A DNA stretch of 64,000 nucleotides, from NCBI GenBank assembly GCA_036563875.1, contig DATCLO010000019.1, positions 1-64,000 of the forward strand, given 5' to 3'. Shown here piece by piece: positions 50,779 through 60,470 of the stretch; position 1 is the first letter of the stretch; each line of letters starts with the position of its first letter. This DNA comes from ZC4RG29 sp036563875. GTDB taxonomy: Bacteria > Bacteroidota > Bacteroidia > Cytophagales > Cyclobacteriaceae. Made by a program: the position numbers and the translations under genes. The notes beneath the pieces were generated by a model. The model was not told the DNA's origin and searched no databases. It worked only from the letters and a program-made list of their open reading frames with translations.

Positions 50779-52047
50779 ATGATTCGGTACGAGGCGTTTA
50801 CTTTAGACAATGGGCTCCGTGTGATCGTGCATGAGGATCCGACGGTGGAAATCGCCGTAATGGATATTCTGTACGACGTAGGGTCGCGGGATGAACAGCC
50901 TGACAAGACGGGATTTGCTCACTTGTTTGAGCATCTTATGTTTGGCGGCTCCGCGAATATTCCTTCCTACGATGAGCCGCTGCAACGCGTGGGCGGAGAG
51001 AGCAACGCCTTCACAAATACAGACGTCACCAATTATTACCTCACCGTACCAGCTGCAAACATTGAAACAGGATTCTGGCTCGAGAGCGATCGGATGCTGA
51101 GCCTTTCGTTTGATCCGGAAGTTCTCGAAGTGCAGCGCAAGGTTGTCATCGAAGAGTTCAAACAGAATTATCTCAATCAACCATACGGAGACGTATGGCT
51201 GAAGCTAAGGCCGTTGGTGTATGAAGTGCATCCGTATCAATGGGCAACCATCGGAAAGGATGTGAGTCATATTGCCGACGCAACACTCGATCAGGTGAAG
51301 GATTTCTTTTATCGATACTACGTTCCTTCGAATGCGATACTCGTAGTCGCGGGCAAGGTAACAGTGCCGCAAGTGCGTGCCCTCACTGAAAAGTGGTTTG
51401 GTCCCATTCCAGCAGGCAATCCGCCGCGCCGCGCGTTACCAACTGAACCCGTTCAGCAAAAGCCGAAGTTCGCTGAGTATACAGCCGACGTTCCGGCAGA
51501 TGCGTTTTATCAGGCTTTCCACATGCCCGGAAGGTTTGACGACGATTTTTATGCCATCGATCTGATGTCTGATGCGTTGGGACGAGGCCCTTCCAGCCGG
51601 CTTTATCAGCAACTCGTAAGGAAGCAGGAACTGTTTACTTCGATCAGCACGCACACTACAGGCTCCATCGATCCTGGTATGCTCGTGATCAGCGGCAGAA
51701 TAAAACCCGGTGTAACGCTGGAAGAAGCTCACGACGCTGTTCAGTCGATTGTAAGCGACGTGGCCACCAGAGGTCTTGAAGAAGAAGAACTGGAGCGCGT
51801 GAAAGCACAGGCGGAATCATCGCTCGAGTTTGCGGAAGTTGAAGTACTGAATCGCGCCATCAACCTTGCATTTGCCACGCTTTCCGGCAACACGGCGTAC
51901 GTCAACGAGGAAGCGGAACGCATTGCACGCGTGAACGCTGACGATATACGTCGCGTTGCATCCCATGTTCTCCGCGACACCAATGCGACGGTCATGTATT
52001 ATCGAAGCAGCCGCGCACAAAGTGAGGCTTTAAAAGACGCGTCATGA
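50779..52047 (+). CDS. M16-family zinc peptidase (processing-peptidase-like)
   Basis: This 423-residue protein has the inverted zinc motif HxxEH (His48, Glu51, His52 in FAHLFEHLMF) and the third-ligand region VVIEEFKQNYLNQPYG. The single-domain-pair length matches bacterial M16B peptidases that often work as pairs. No signal peptide is present, so it is probably cytoplasmic or exported by another route. A start at 50713 would overlap the E1 gene; ATG 50779 begins the conserved MIRYEAFTLDNGLRVIV. The stop overlaps the ispF ATG by four bases. Confidence 0.92.
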   Translation: MIRYEAFTLDNGLRVIVHEDPTVEIAVMDILYDVGSRDEQPDKTGFAHLFEHLMFGGSANIPSYDEPLQRVGGESNAFTNTDVTNYYLTVPAANIETGFWLESDRMLSLSFDPEVLEVQRKVVIEEFKQNYLNQPYGDVWLKLRPLVYEVHPYQWATIGKDVSHIADATLDQVKDFFYRYYVPSNAILVVAGKVTVPQVRALTEKWFGPIPAGNPPRRALPTEPVQQKPKFAEYTADVPADAFYQAFHMPGRFDDDFYAIDLMSDALGRGPSSRLYQQLVRKQELFTSISTHTTGSIDPGMLVISGRIKPGVTLEEAHDAVQSIVSDVATRGLEEEELERVKAQAESSLEFAEVEVLNRAINLAFATLSGNTAYVNEEAERIARVNADDIRRVASHVLRDTNATVMYYRSSRAQSEALKDAS

Positions 52048-52529
52048 AAATCCGTGTGGGCATGGGGTTTGACGTCCACCGACTTGAAGCGGGACGAAAG
52101 TTTGTGCTCGGTGGGATACAACTAGAAGGTTCAGAAAAAGGCGCTGTAGGTCATTCCGATGCTGACGTCCTCATCCACGCCATCTGCGATGCATTGCTCG
52201 GCGCTGCCAACCTTCGCGACATCGGCTTTCACTTTGCGAACAGCGACAGCCGCTGGAAGGACATGGACAGCAAATTCTTTCTGCGTGAAGTAGTGAAGAT
52301 GCTTTCCGAGCGCGGTTGGAAGGTGGGCAATGTCGATTGTACGGTATGCCTGGAACGACCCAAGATCAATCCTCACGTTGACACTATGCGCTCAACATTG
52401 GCACCGCTTATGGGCGTTGAGCCGGATGCAGTCTCAATCAAGGCGACCACCAACGAGAAGCTGGGATACATCGGCCGCGAAGAGGGCGTTAGCGCCACGG
52501 CAGTCGCGCTGATCTTCCAGAAGTCCTGA
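52044..52529 (+). CDS. ispF: 2-C-methyl-D-erythritol 2,4-cyclodiphosphate synthase
   Basis: This 161-residue enzyme forms MEcPP in the MEP isoprenoid pathway. It begins MKIRVGMGFDVHRLEAG (metal-binding Asp and His in FDVH), contains GHSDADVLIHAICDALLGAA (third metal His) and the GREEGVSATA region near the end. Length is normal. It overlaps the M16 stop by four bases and the mnmD ATG by one base, so the three genes are translated as a coupled set. Confidence 0.97.
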   Translation: MKIRVGMGFDVHRLEAGRKFVLGGIQLEGSEKGAVGHSDADVLIHAICDALLGAANLRDIGFHFANSDSRWKDMDSKFFLREVVKMLSERGWKVGNVDCTVCLERPKINPHVDTMRSTLAPLMGVEPDAVSIKATTNEKLGYIGREEGVSATAVALIFQKS

Positions 52530-53191
52530 TGGATCCCGAAATCATAGTCACCGGCGACGGATCGCATTCACTTTATCATGCGACCATCAATGAAACCTAT
52601 CACTCACGCCACGGCGCGCTGGCGGAGTCACAGCATGTGTTCATCCAACACGGTCTCGCGTACGCCTCACCTTCAAACGAGCCCGTGCGCGTGTTAGAAG
52701 TTGGCTTCGGTACAGGATTGAACGCCTTGCTCACCTGGCAGCATGCACGCGCGATGAATCAACCTGTCCACTATACGGGAATCGAACGCTTTCCTCTTTC
52801 GGAGCAAATATGGCGAAAGCTCAATTATGGAACATCCCTGAATGCTGAGCGAGAGTTCACAACGCTGCATACGGTCTCCTGGAATGAACCGCACGCACTG
52901 GATCAGCACTTCCGCTTCCTCAAGCGTGACCTTGGCATTGAAGACTTCGTTTCGGGAGATTCACTATATGACGTTGTGTATTACGATGCCTTCGCTCCGG
53001 AAAAGCAGCCCGAAATGTGGACGAGTCAAACACTAAGTGTTGTAGTGAATGCGCTGCGACCGGGTGGAATATTGGTGACCTACTGCGCCAAGGGTCGGTT
53101 CCGGCGCGACCTGCGAGGCCTCGGAATGGACGTCCAGTCGCTGGCCGGTCCTCCGGGTAAGAGGGAGATGACACGTGCCCAAAAAACGTGA
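52529..53191 (+). CDS. mnmD: MnmD-type tRNA U34 methyltransferase
   Basis: This 220-residue stand-alone SAM-dependent methyltransferase corresponds to the MnmC2 half of E. coli MnmC. The SAM site is VLEVGFGTGLNALLTW, and the DUF752-type motif is YYDAFAPEKQPEMWT, followed by GGILVTYCAKGRFRRDL. It methylates nm5s2U34 to mnm5s2U34 in tRNAs for Gln, Lys and Glu. The FAD-dependent MnmC1 partner is not fused, as in other Bacteroidota. The gene starts one base into the ispF stop. Confidence 0.9.
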   Translation: MDPEIIVTGDGSHSLYHATINETYHSRHGALAESQHVFIQHGLAYASPSNEPVRVLEVGFGTGLNALLTWQHARAMNQPVHYTGIERFPLSEQIWRKLNYGTSLNAEREFTTLHTVSWNEPHALDQHFRFLKRDLGIEDFVSGDSLYDVVYYDAFAPEKQPEMWTSQTLSVVVNALRPGGILVTYCAKGRFRRDLRGLGMDVQSLAGPPGKREMTRAQKT

Positions 53192-53486
53192 TCAAAGTAG
53201 CCCAAAAAGGGCGATGTCAAAATCATAAAATCGTTCCGGCTGCAATCGTTGGCGTTTGGAGAATTTCAAAATGCCTTTGACGATTTGTAAAAAAACTCAA
53301 AAAATTCTCCTTTAACCGAAGCCATAGCAAAATTTTGTGCCGTTATTTTGATAATTTACCAAACTGAATTGATAAAATCGGGGTTTCTTCCCTAGGCGAA
53401 AACGGGATTCCACCCACATTCTTTCCAAGAGGGGAAGCCTTCAGATGGGCCGCCGGAGTTGGCGGATGTATGTGTTAATATAAATA
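53192..53486. other. Intergenic region upstream of gltB
   Basis: These 295 bases hold no convincing gene. A weak hairpin GCCC-AAAAA-GGGC (53200-53212) follows mnmD. A perfect 9-base inverted repeat, GGAGAATTT (53258-53266) and AAATTCTCC (53302-53310), encloses 35 bases. The rest is AT-rich. I find no exact TAnnTTTG box, so the gltB promoter is not located. Confidence 0.6.
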
Positions 53487-56400
53487 ATGAACAACCCTAG
53501 ATCAATGAATCAGGACACCAGAAAGGGCCTTTACACTTCAGAAATGGAGCACGACGCCTGCGGGATCGGGTGTATCGCAAGCATTAATGGTGCGCGTTCG
53601 AATGAAGTTCTAACCGATGCGCTTACGATGCTGGAGAACATGGAGCATCGTGGCGGTCGTGGTTGCAACCCGAAAACGGGTGATGGCGCTGGTGTGCTCC
53701 TGCAAATTCCGCACGAGTTCTATGCGGAAGAGTGTGCGGGTCTTGGTTTTCAACTGCCAGCTGCCGGCAAGTATGGCGTTGGCATGGTGTTCTTCCCGCG
53801 TGATAAAAAAGTGCTCGAAGAGTGCCGTAAAATATTGGTGCGCCACATCGATGAGCTTGGCTTGTCGCTGATCGGATTTCGCGTCGTGCCCGCTGATCAC
53901 AGCGTGCCGGGTCCGGGTGCATCGGAAGTTGAGCCTACCATCGAGCAGGTGTTCGTCAAACCGAAGGATGAAAGCATGCCTGCCGATGCGTTTGAACGAA
54001 AACTCTTTGTTCTTCGCAACCATACGTCGCACGTCATTGCAAATGAGGTGCGCGGGAACAACTGTGAATTCTATATCGCAAGCTTCTCCTGCAAGACGGT
54101 GGTCTACAAAGGTCAACTGCGTACAGAGCAGCTGAGAAAGTATTTCTATGACCTTCAGGATAAGCGTGTTAAGACCGCGCTGGCGTTAATTCACTCGCGG
54201 TTCTCTACGAATACATTCCCGAACTGGAAACTTGCACAGCCCTTCCGTTATATTGCCCATAATGGTGAGATCAACACCATCCGTGGAAACGTAAATAAAA
54301 TGAAATCCAAGGAAGCGCTGTTCCGCTCTTCCTTGTTTACTCCGGAAGAGATCCAGAAGCTTTTGCCGATTACCAATCCGCAGAACTCTGACTCCGCAAA
54401 CCTCGACGCGCTGGTAGAAATGCTGGTGCTTGCCGGCCGGTCGATTCCGCACGTACTGATGATGCTCGTGCCGGAAGCGTGGCAGGACAACAAACTCATG
54501 GATCCGCACCGCAAGGCATTCTATAAATACCACGCGTCCATGATGGAACCATGGGATGGTCCCGCTGCTCTCGTCTTTACTGACGGTGAACGGATTGGTG
54601 CAACACTCGACCGTAACGGACTGCGTCCGATGCGCTACTGCGTCACGAAGAGCGGGCGTATCGTTATGGCATCGGAAGCGGGCGCCCTGCAGATTGATCC
54701 GCGTGACGTCCTTGAAAAGGGTCGCATCACGCCAGGTAAGATGATCCTGGCCGACCTGAGTGAAGGAAAGATTTTGTACGACGATGAGGTTAAGCGCTCT
54801 GTATACGAGCACAAACACTACTATAACTGGATCATTCAAAATCGCCTGAAGCTGCGGCTGGAGCCGGAACCAGAATCATTTGAAGAAAAATATGATCCGG
54901 CAACACTCCTAAAGCGACAGAATGCCTACGGGTTTACCAACGAAGACCTCAGGGCGATCCTGTTGCCAATGGCCCAAAAGGGCTATGAGCCTGTTGGATC
55001 AATGGGAGACGACACGCCTCTCGCAGTGTTGTCGCAGGAGAGCCGTCACATCTCCAACTACTTTAAGCAACACTTTGCTCAGGTAAGTAACCCGCCAATC
55101 GATCCCATCCGGGAGCGTCTTGTAATGTCCTTGTTCACGCGCGTTGGACAAAGCCTTAACGTGTTGGAGGAAACACCTCAGCACACGCGCCAAATCCACA
55201 TCTCACAACCGGTGCTATCGAACAAGGATCTTGAGAAACTCAAGAACATGCAGAAGGAAGGCTTCGAGTATGCTGTGATTAACAGTGTATTCAAGGCTGA
55301 TGGCAAACCCGGAAGGCTGGAAGAAAGCTTGAAGCGCATTTGCCATGAAGCAGAGGAAGCCGTACACGAAGGAAAGAAGATATTGATCATTTCGGACCGT
55401 CGCATCAGTGAAGAATTCGCGCCCATCCCGTCGCTCATGGCAACCGGTGCGGTGCATCATTACCTCGTTGAGAAACGGATACGCACGAAGGTAGGGCTTG
55501 TTGTCGAAGCCGGCGATGTTTGGGAAGTACACCACTTTGCTACGATCATCGGTTATGGCGCCAGCGCTATCAACCCGTACCTGGCGCTTGAGACAATACA
55601 CACGTTGAATGAAGCAGGCGAACTTGGTGAAGGCATCACCGACGAAGCCGCATTTTCCAACTATAAGAAAGCTATTGGAAACGGATTGCTGAAGGTGATG
55701 TCGAAAATGGGCATCAGTACCCTTCAGTCATATCAGTCCGCACAGATATTTGAAGCGATCGGGCTGGGAACTGAAGTCATCGATCGTTGTTTCCGCGGAA
55801 CGATCAGCCGCATCGACGGTTTATCGTTTGATGATCTTGCAGAAGAGGTTCTCGTACGTCACCGCCTCGCATTTAAGCAGCGGGCGGACCGTCTTCAGGA
55901 GGGGGGCATCTATCAATGGAAGAGAAAAGGAGAAAAGCACCTTTTCGATCCTGAAACAATTCACCTGCTTCAGTATTCCACGAAGAGAAACGACTTTTCG
56001 CTGTACAAGAAATACGCAGAGCGTATCAACGATCAGACGCGCAACGCGCTAACGCTGCGGGGCTTGTTTGAATTCAAGAAGAGAAACAGCGTCCCGTTGG
56101 AAGAAGTCGAGCCCATCGAGGACATTATGAAGCGTTTTGCTACGGGAGCCATGTCGTTTGGATCCATTTCGTACGAAGCGCACAGCACGCTCGCCATCGC
56201 CATGAACCGCATTGGCGCCAAGAGCAACAGCGGCGAAGGCGGAGAAGACGAAAGCCGCTATGAACGCAAGCCCAATGGTGATTGGGAACGCTCCGCAATC
56301 AAGCAGGTGGCGTCCGGAAGGTTTGGTGTGACGAGCTACTACCTCGCTAACGCTGATGAGTTGCAGATCAAGATGGCACAGGGCGCGAAGCCGGGAGAAG

Positions 56401-58037
56401 GCGGACAGCTGCCGGGTCACAAAGTAGATGAGTGGATCGGACGCGTACGTCACTCGACTCCTGGTGTAGGTCTGATCTCGCCGCCACCGCACCACGACAT
56501 TTACTCGATCGAAGACCTCGCACAACTGATATTTGACCTTAAGAATGCTAACCCCTCGGCCCGCATCAACGTGAAGCTTGTTTCGCAAGCAGGTGTGGGT
56601 ACGGTCGCCGCAGGTGTAGCGAAAGCGAAGGCGGATGCAATCCTGATTTCTGGTGCAGATGGCGGAACCGGAGCTTCTCCGATAAGCTCGATTCGTCACG
56701 CTGGATTGCCCTGGGAACTGGGGCTCTCAGAAGCGCATCAGACGCTTGTAAAGAATAATCTCCGCAGTCGCGTCGTCCTGCAAACGGACGGGCAGATTCG
56801 TACCGGCCGTGATATCGCTATCGCTGCTCTACTGGGTGCAGAAGAATGGGGTGTCGCTACGGCAGCGCTTGTAGTGGAGGGATGTATCATGATGCGGAAG
56901 TGTCACCTGAATACTTGCCCTGTCGGTATTGCTACGCAGGATGAATCACTCCGCAAGCTCTTCACCGGAGATCCCGATCACGTTGTAAACTTCTTCCGGT
57001 TCCTGGCAATGGATCTGCGGGAGATCATGGCCGAGCTCGGATTTAGAAAAGTTACCGAAATGGTTGGACGCACCGATATACTCCGCGTGCGCCATCCGCT
57101 GAATCACTGGAAGCTGAAGAGGCTCGACCTCTCGCCGATACTGTATCGCGAGCCGCTCAGCAATCATGTTGGCGTTTACAAGCAGATCGAACAAGACTTC
57201 GAACTGGAAAAAGTGTTGGATCGCGAACTCATCCGCGGCGCAAAGCCTGCGCTTGAACGCGGTGAGCGGGTAAGCATGAAATTCCCGATCCGCAATATCA
57301 ACCGTACGACCGGCGCGATGTTATCGTATGAGATCTCGAAGAAGTACAAGGGAAAAGGACTTCCCGCGGATACGATACAAGTTGAGTTTACCGGCTCCGC
57401 AGGACAAAGCTTCGGCGCATTCGTCGCGCCCGGCGTGACCTTCAGGCTCGTCGGTGAGGCAAACGACTACTTTGGAAAAGGACTCTCCGGCGGTAAGCTC
57501 ATCGTGTATCCCGATCCGCGCGCATCCTTTGTACCGGAAGAAAACATCATCATCGGTAATGTGGCGTTCTATGGCGCCACGAGCGGTGAAGCCTACATAC
57601 GCGGACAGGCAGGTGAACGCTTCTGTGTACGCAACTCCGGTGTGCATGCCGTCGTCGAAGGCGTCGGTGATCACGCATGTGAATACATGACAGGCGGCCG
57701 CGTTGTTGTACTCGGCAAGACCGGAAAGAACTTCGCCGCTGGTATGAGTGGTGGTATCGCGTACGTCTTTGATGGGGAAGGCGAGTTCGAAAAACTTTGC
57801 AACAAGGAAATGGTAGACCTCGAAGTTCCGTCTGCAGAAGACCGCGAGGAAATACGGGCGCTCGTTGCAAAGCACCTTGAGTACACAGGCAGTACACCTG
57901 CGAAGGTATTGCTTGACGATTGGGATAATCTTTCGACCCGGTTTGTGAAGGTGATGCCAAGAGACTACAAGGCAGTACTCGAAAGGCAAAAGGCACAGAA
58001 AGCTGCTGCACAAGAGCCTGTAGTCGTTGTCAAATAA
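53487..58037 (+). CDS. gltB: Glutamate synthase (NADPH) large subunit
   Basis: This 1516-residue enzyme turns glutamine and 2-oxoglutarate into two glutamates. A short propeptide precedes the N-terminal nucleophile Cys25 (EHDACGIGC), expected to be exposed by cleavage. Domains in order are the glutamine amidotransferase (about 25-430), a central domain, the FMN synthase domain with ISGADGGTGASP, and a C-terminal glutamine-amide-channel barrel with repeated GG turns. The 3Fe-4S cysteines are at 1133, 1139 and 1144 (CIMMRKCHLNTCP). It is followed 18 bases later by gltD. Confidence 0.98.
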   Translation: MNNPRSMNQDTRKGLYTSEMEHDACGIGCIASINGARSNEVLTDALTMLENMEHRGGRGCNPKTGDGAGVLLQIPHEFYAEECAGLGFQLPAAGKYGVGMVFFPRDKKVLEECRKILVRHIDELGLSLIGFRVVPADHSVPGPGASEVEPTIEQVFVKPKDESMPADAFERKLFVLRNHTSHVIANEVRGNNCEFYIASFSCKTVVYKGQLRTEQLRKYFYDLQDKRVKTALALIHSRFSTNTFPNWKLAQPFRYIAHNGEINTIRGNVNKMKSKEALFRSSLFTPEEIQKLLPITNPQNSDSANLDALVEMLVLAGRSIPHVLMMLVPEAWQDNKLMDPHRKAFYKYHASMMEPWDGPAALVFTDGERIGATLDRNGLRPMRYCVTKSGRIVMASEAGALQIDPRDVLEKGRITPGKMILADLSEGKILYDDEVKRSVYEHKHYYNWIIQNRLKLRLEPEPESFEEKYDPATLLKRQNAYGFTNEDLRAILLPMAQKGYEPVGSMGDDTPLAVLSQESRHISNYFKQHFAQVSNPPIDPIRERLVMSLFTRVGQSLNVLEETPQHTRQIHISQPVLSNKDLEKLKNMQKEGFEYAVINSVFKADGKPGRLEESLKRICHEAEEAVHEGKKILIISDRRISEEFAPIPSLMATGAVHHYLVEKRIRTKVGLVVEAGDVWEVHHFATIIGYGASAINPYLALETIHTLNEAGELGEGITDEAAFSNYKKAIGNGLLKVMSKMGISTLQSYQSAQIFEAIGLGTEVIDRCFRGTISRIDGLSFDDLAEEVLVRHRLAFKQRADRLQEGGIYQWKRKGEKHLFDPETIHLLQYSTKRNDFSLYKKYAERINDQTRNALTLRGLFEFKKRNSVPLEEVEPIEDIMKRFATGAMSFGSISYEAHSTLAIAMNRIGAKSNSGEGGEDESRYERKPNGDWERSAIKQVASGRFGVTSYYLANADELQIKMAQGAKPGEGGQLPGHKVDEWIGRVRHSTPGVGLISPPPHHDIYSIEDLAQLIFDLKNANPSARINVKLVSQAGVGTVAAGVAKAKADAILISGADGGTGASPISSIRHAGLPWELGLSEAHQTLVKNNLRSRVVLQTDGQIRTGRDIAIAALLGAEEWGVATAALVVEGCIMMRKCHLNTCPVGIATQDESLRKLFTGDPDHVVNFFRFLAMDLREIMAELGFRKVTEMVGRTDILRVRHPLNHWKLKRLDLSPILYREPLSNHVGVYKQIEQDFELEKVLDRELIRGAKPALERGERVSMKFPIRNINRTTGAMLSYEISKKYKGKGLPADTIQVEFTGSAGQSFGAFVAPGVTFRLVGEANDYFGKGLSGGKLIVYPDPRASFVPEENIIIGNVAFYGATSGEAYIRGQAGERFCVRNSGVHAVVEGVGDHACEYMTGGRVVVLGKTGKNFAAGMSGGIAYVFDGEGEFEKLCNKEMVDLEVPSAEDREEIRALVAKHLEYTGSTPAKVLLDDWDNLSTRFVKVMPRDYKAVLERQKAQKAAAQEPVVVVK

Positions 58038-58055
58038 GAATAGGGAGATTACGAA

Positions 58056-59531
58056 ATGGGACAAATAGACGGATTCATGAAATTCAACCGGGAAATGCCC
58101 AAAACCCGGGACCCCAAGGAACGCGTTCGCGATTACAAGGAAATATACCTGCCGCAGTCGGAAGACAAGATCAATCAGCAGGCTGCACGCTGCATGGATT
58201 GTGGCGTTCCCTTTTGTCATAATGGTTGCCCGCTGGGCAACGTCATACCTGACTTCAACGATGCTGTATACCGAGGCAAATGGGAAGAGGCGATACGCAT
58301 CCTGAGCACAACAAACAACTTTCCCGAATTCACGGGACGCATATGTCCTGCACCATGTGAGGCGAGTTGCGTATTGAGCATCAACAACAAGCCAGTCACT
58401 ATTGAGTTCATCGAAAAGACGATAGCTGAAAAGGCATACGAACTGGGATATATCAAACCGAATCCACCCAAGACACGCACAGGTAAACGGATTGCTGTCG
58501 TGGGATCCGGACCTGCGGGACTTGCAGCTGCCGCGCAACTGAATAAAGCCGGCCACTGGGTTACGGTATTCGAACGCAGCGACCGCATAGGTGGATTACT
58601 GCGATATGGTATTCCCGATTTCAAGCTGGAGAAGCAGGTGATCGATCGTCGTATCCGCATCATGGAAATGGAAGGCGTGATGTTCCGTACCAACGCGCAC
58701 GTAGGTGTGAACATTAGCCCGAAACTGCTGCATGATGAGTTCGATGCAATCCTCCTGGCAGGGGGTGCTTCCGCTCCGCGCGATCTCCCAATACCGGGAC
58801 GAAACCTTGACGGTGTTCACTTCGCAATGGAGTTTCTCACCCAGCAAAACAAACGAGTAGCTGGCGACAGGATTTTTACGGGCGATATTGTAGCCACCGG
58901 CAAGCACGTCGTGGTAATTGGCGGTGGTGATACCGGATCTGACTGCGTGGGTACTTCCAATCGCCAGGGCGCGCGCAGTGTGACTCAGATTGAGCTTTTG
59001 GTACAACCTCCGAAAGAACGCAGAGAAGATAATCCATGGCCTCAGTGGCCGATGGTGCTCACGACATCTTCTTCGCACGAGGAAGGTGTTGACCGGCGTT
59101 GGGCAATTCTTACCAAGGAATTCCTCGGCGACTCACGAGGACGACTTCAGGGACTCAAGGTCGTCGACATTCAATGGGGTAAAGGCAGCAACGGCAAGAT
59201 GGGCTTCGATGAAATTCCAGGAACGGAACGTGTAATGCCTTGTGAGCTCGCACTGCTTGCGATTGGCTTCGTGGGAGCAGAAAAAGGTTTGCTCCTTTCC
59301 GAGTTGGGTGTGGAACTGGATGCCCGCGGCAATATCAAGACGGAAAACTACATGAGCACCTGCGAAGGCGTGTTTGCCGCTGGCGACATCCGAAGAGGTC
59401 AATCTCTTGTCGTTTGGGCCATATCAGAAGGACGCGAGGCTGCTCGCGCCATAGATACGTGGCTGATGGGCTATTCGCATCTTGAATCCAAAGACGAGTC
59501 GTTCACGAGACTTCCGGAAAACGTAAGCTGA
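58056..59531 (+). CDS. gltD: Glutamate synthase small subunit
   Basis: This 491-residue flavoprotein feeds NADPH electrons to GltB. The N-terminal iron-sulfur region has Cys46, Cys49, Cys54 and Cys58 (CMDCGVPFCHNGCP) and Cys97, Cys101 and Cys105 (CPAPCEASC). The FAD site is VVGSGPAGLAAAAQL, and the NADPH site is VVVIGGGDTGSDCVG. The C-terminal GVFAAGDIRRGQSLVVWAI closes the FAD fold. Length and motifs are standard. It is co-transcribed with gltB. Confidence 0.98.
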   Translation: MGQIDGFMKFNREMPKTRDPKERVRDYKEIYLPQSEDKINQQAARCMDCGVPFCHNGCPLGNVIPDFNDAVYRGKWEEAIRILSTTNNFPEFTGRICPAPCEASCVLSINNKPVTIEFIEKTIAEKAYELGYIKPNPPKTRTGKRIAVVGSGPAGLAAAAQLNKAGHWVTVFERSDRIGGLLRYGIPDFKLEKQVIDRRIRIMEMEGVMFRTNAHVGVNISPKLLHDEFDAILLAGGASAPRDLPIPGRNLDGVHFAMEFLTQQNKRVAGDRIFTGDIVATGKHVVVIGGGDTGSDCVGTSNRQGARSVTQIELLVQPPKERREDNPWPQWPMVLTTSSSHEEGVDRRWAILTKEFLGDSRGRLQGLKVVDIQWGKGSNGKMGFDEIPGTERVMPCELALLAIGFVGAEKGLLLSELGVELDARGNIKTENYMSTCEGVFAAGDIRRGQSLVVWAISEGREAARAIDTWLMGYSHLESKDESFTRLPENVS

Positions 59532-59560
59532 GCGCGTTTCGCATTGTGATACAATACCGC

Positions 59561-59568
59561 TAATTTTG
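59561..59568 (+). promoter_or_regulatory. Promoter for the putrescine genes
   Basis: TAATTTTG matches TAnnTTTG exactly. TTTC at 59536-59539 lies 21 bases upstream, where a TTTG -33 element is expected. Transcription would begin near 59575, about 14 bases before the TTG start of the amidase gene, which supports that start. Confidence 0.5.
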
Positions 59569-59588
59569 CTGCCTTAAACATTCAGAAT

Positions 59589-60470
59589 TTGGCAAGCAGG
59601 ATAGTTAAGGTAGGAACCGTGCAGATGTCGTGCACGGCCGATGTGGACGCAAACCTCAACAAGGCTATTGAGGGTATCCGTGAAGCTGCGGCAAATGGTG
59701 CACAGATCGTTTGCCTGCAGGAACTCTTCCGTTCACTGTACTTCTGCGATACCGAGAACTACGACAATTTTGCGCTTGCAGAGCCGATTCCCGGCCCGAC
59801 TACAGAAGCGCTTTCTCCCCTTGCTAAGGAGTTGAATTGTGTGATTGTTGCGTCGCTCTTTGAAAAGCGCACGCAGGGGATTTATCACAACACTACGGCG
59901 GTGATCGACGCAGACGGCACCTACCTGGGTAAGTACAGGAAAATGCACATCCCTGACGATCCTGCCTACTACGAGAAATTCTATTTTACGCCCGGCGACC
60001 TCGGGTATAAAGTCTTCAAGACGAAATATGCCGACATCGGTGTTCTGATCTGCTGGGATCAATGGTATCCCGAAGGGGCCAGGATAACAGCGCTGATGGG
60101 TGCGGAAATCCTCTTTTATCCGACAGCAATAGGTTGGGCGTCCATTCAGGATGAAGCCACGAACAGCGAGCAATTCAACGCCTGGCAAACCATACAGCGG
60201 AGCCACGCTGTGGCGAATGGCGTTCACGTCGTGAGCGTAAACCGCGTTGGTCTGGAACAAAACGGTGCGATGAAATTCTGGGGAGGCTCCTTTGTATGTA
60301 ATCCATTTGGTCGAATCCTCTACCAGGCTCCGCATGATCGCGAGGAAGTGGGCGTTACGGCTATCGACCTGAACGCAACCGACAACTATCGTACGCATTG
60401 GCCATTCCTTCGCGACCGCCGGATAGATTCCTATCAGCCTATCACACGCCGGTATATTGATGAAGGATAG
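59589..60470 (+). CDS. aguB: N-carbamoylputrescine amidase
   Basis: This 293-residue carbon-nitrogen hydrolase has the triad Glu45 (LQELFRS), Lys118 (GKYRKMHIPDDP) and Cys155 (GVLICWDQWYPEGAR). The segments MHIPDDPAYYEKFYFTPGD and the Cys-Trp-Asp-Gln-Trp context are characteristic of N-carbamoylputrescine amidases, which release putrescine, CO2 and ammonia. The start is a TTG (MASRIVKVGTVQMSC), which fits family length; there is no closer ATG. It overlaps the next gene, agmatine deiminase, which makes its substrate. Confidence 0.95.
   Translation: MASRIVKVGTVQMSCTADVDANLNKAIEGIREAAANGAQIVCLQELFRSLYFCDTENYDNFALAEPIPGPTTEALSPLAKELNCVIVASLFEKRTQGIYHNTTAVIDADGTYLGKYRKMHIPDDPAYYEKFYFTPGDLGYKVFKTKYADIGVLICWDQWYPEGARITALMGAEILFYPTAIGWASIQDEATNSEQFNAWQTIQRSHAVANGVHVVSVNRVGLEQNGAMKFWGGSFVCNPFGRILYQAPHDREEVGVTAIDLNATDNYRTHWPFLRDRRIDSYQPITRRYIDEG

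Noticed and set aside
50724..50906. N-terminal extension of the E1 reading frame
   Set aside because: It runs antisense through the first part of the M16 peptidase gene and has no similarity to E1 proteins; the ATG at 50723 starts the conserved domain.
57321..58556. 411-codon open frame on the minus strand
   Set aside because: It lies wholly antisense to gltB and gltD, which have complete catalytic motifs. It has no domain or signal and reflects codon bias of the real genes.
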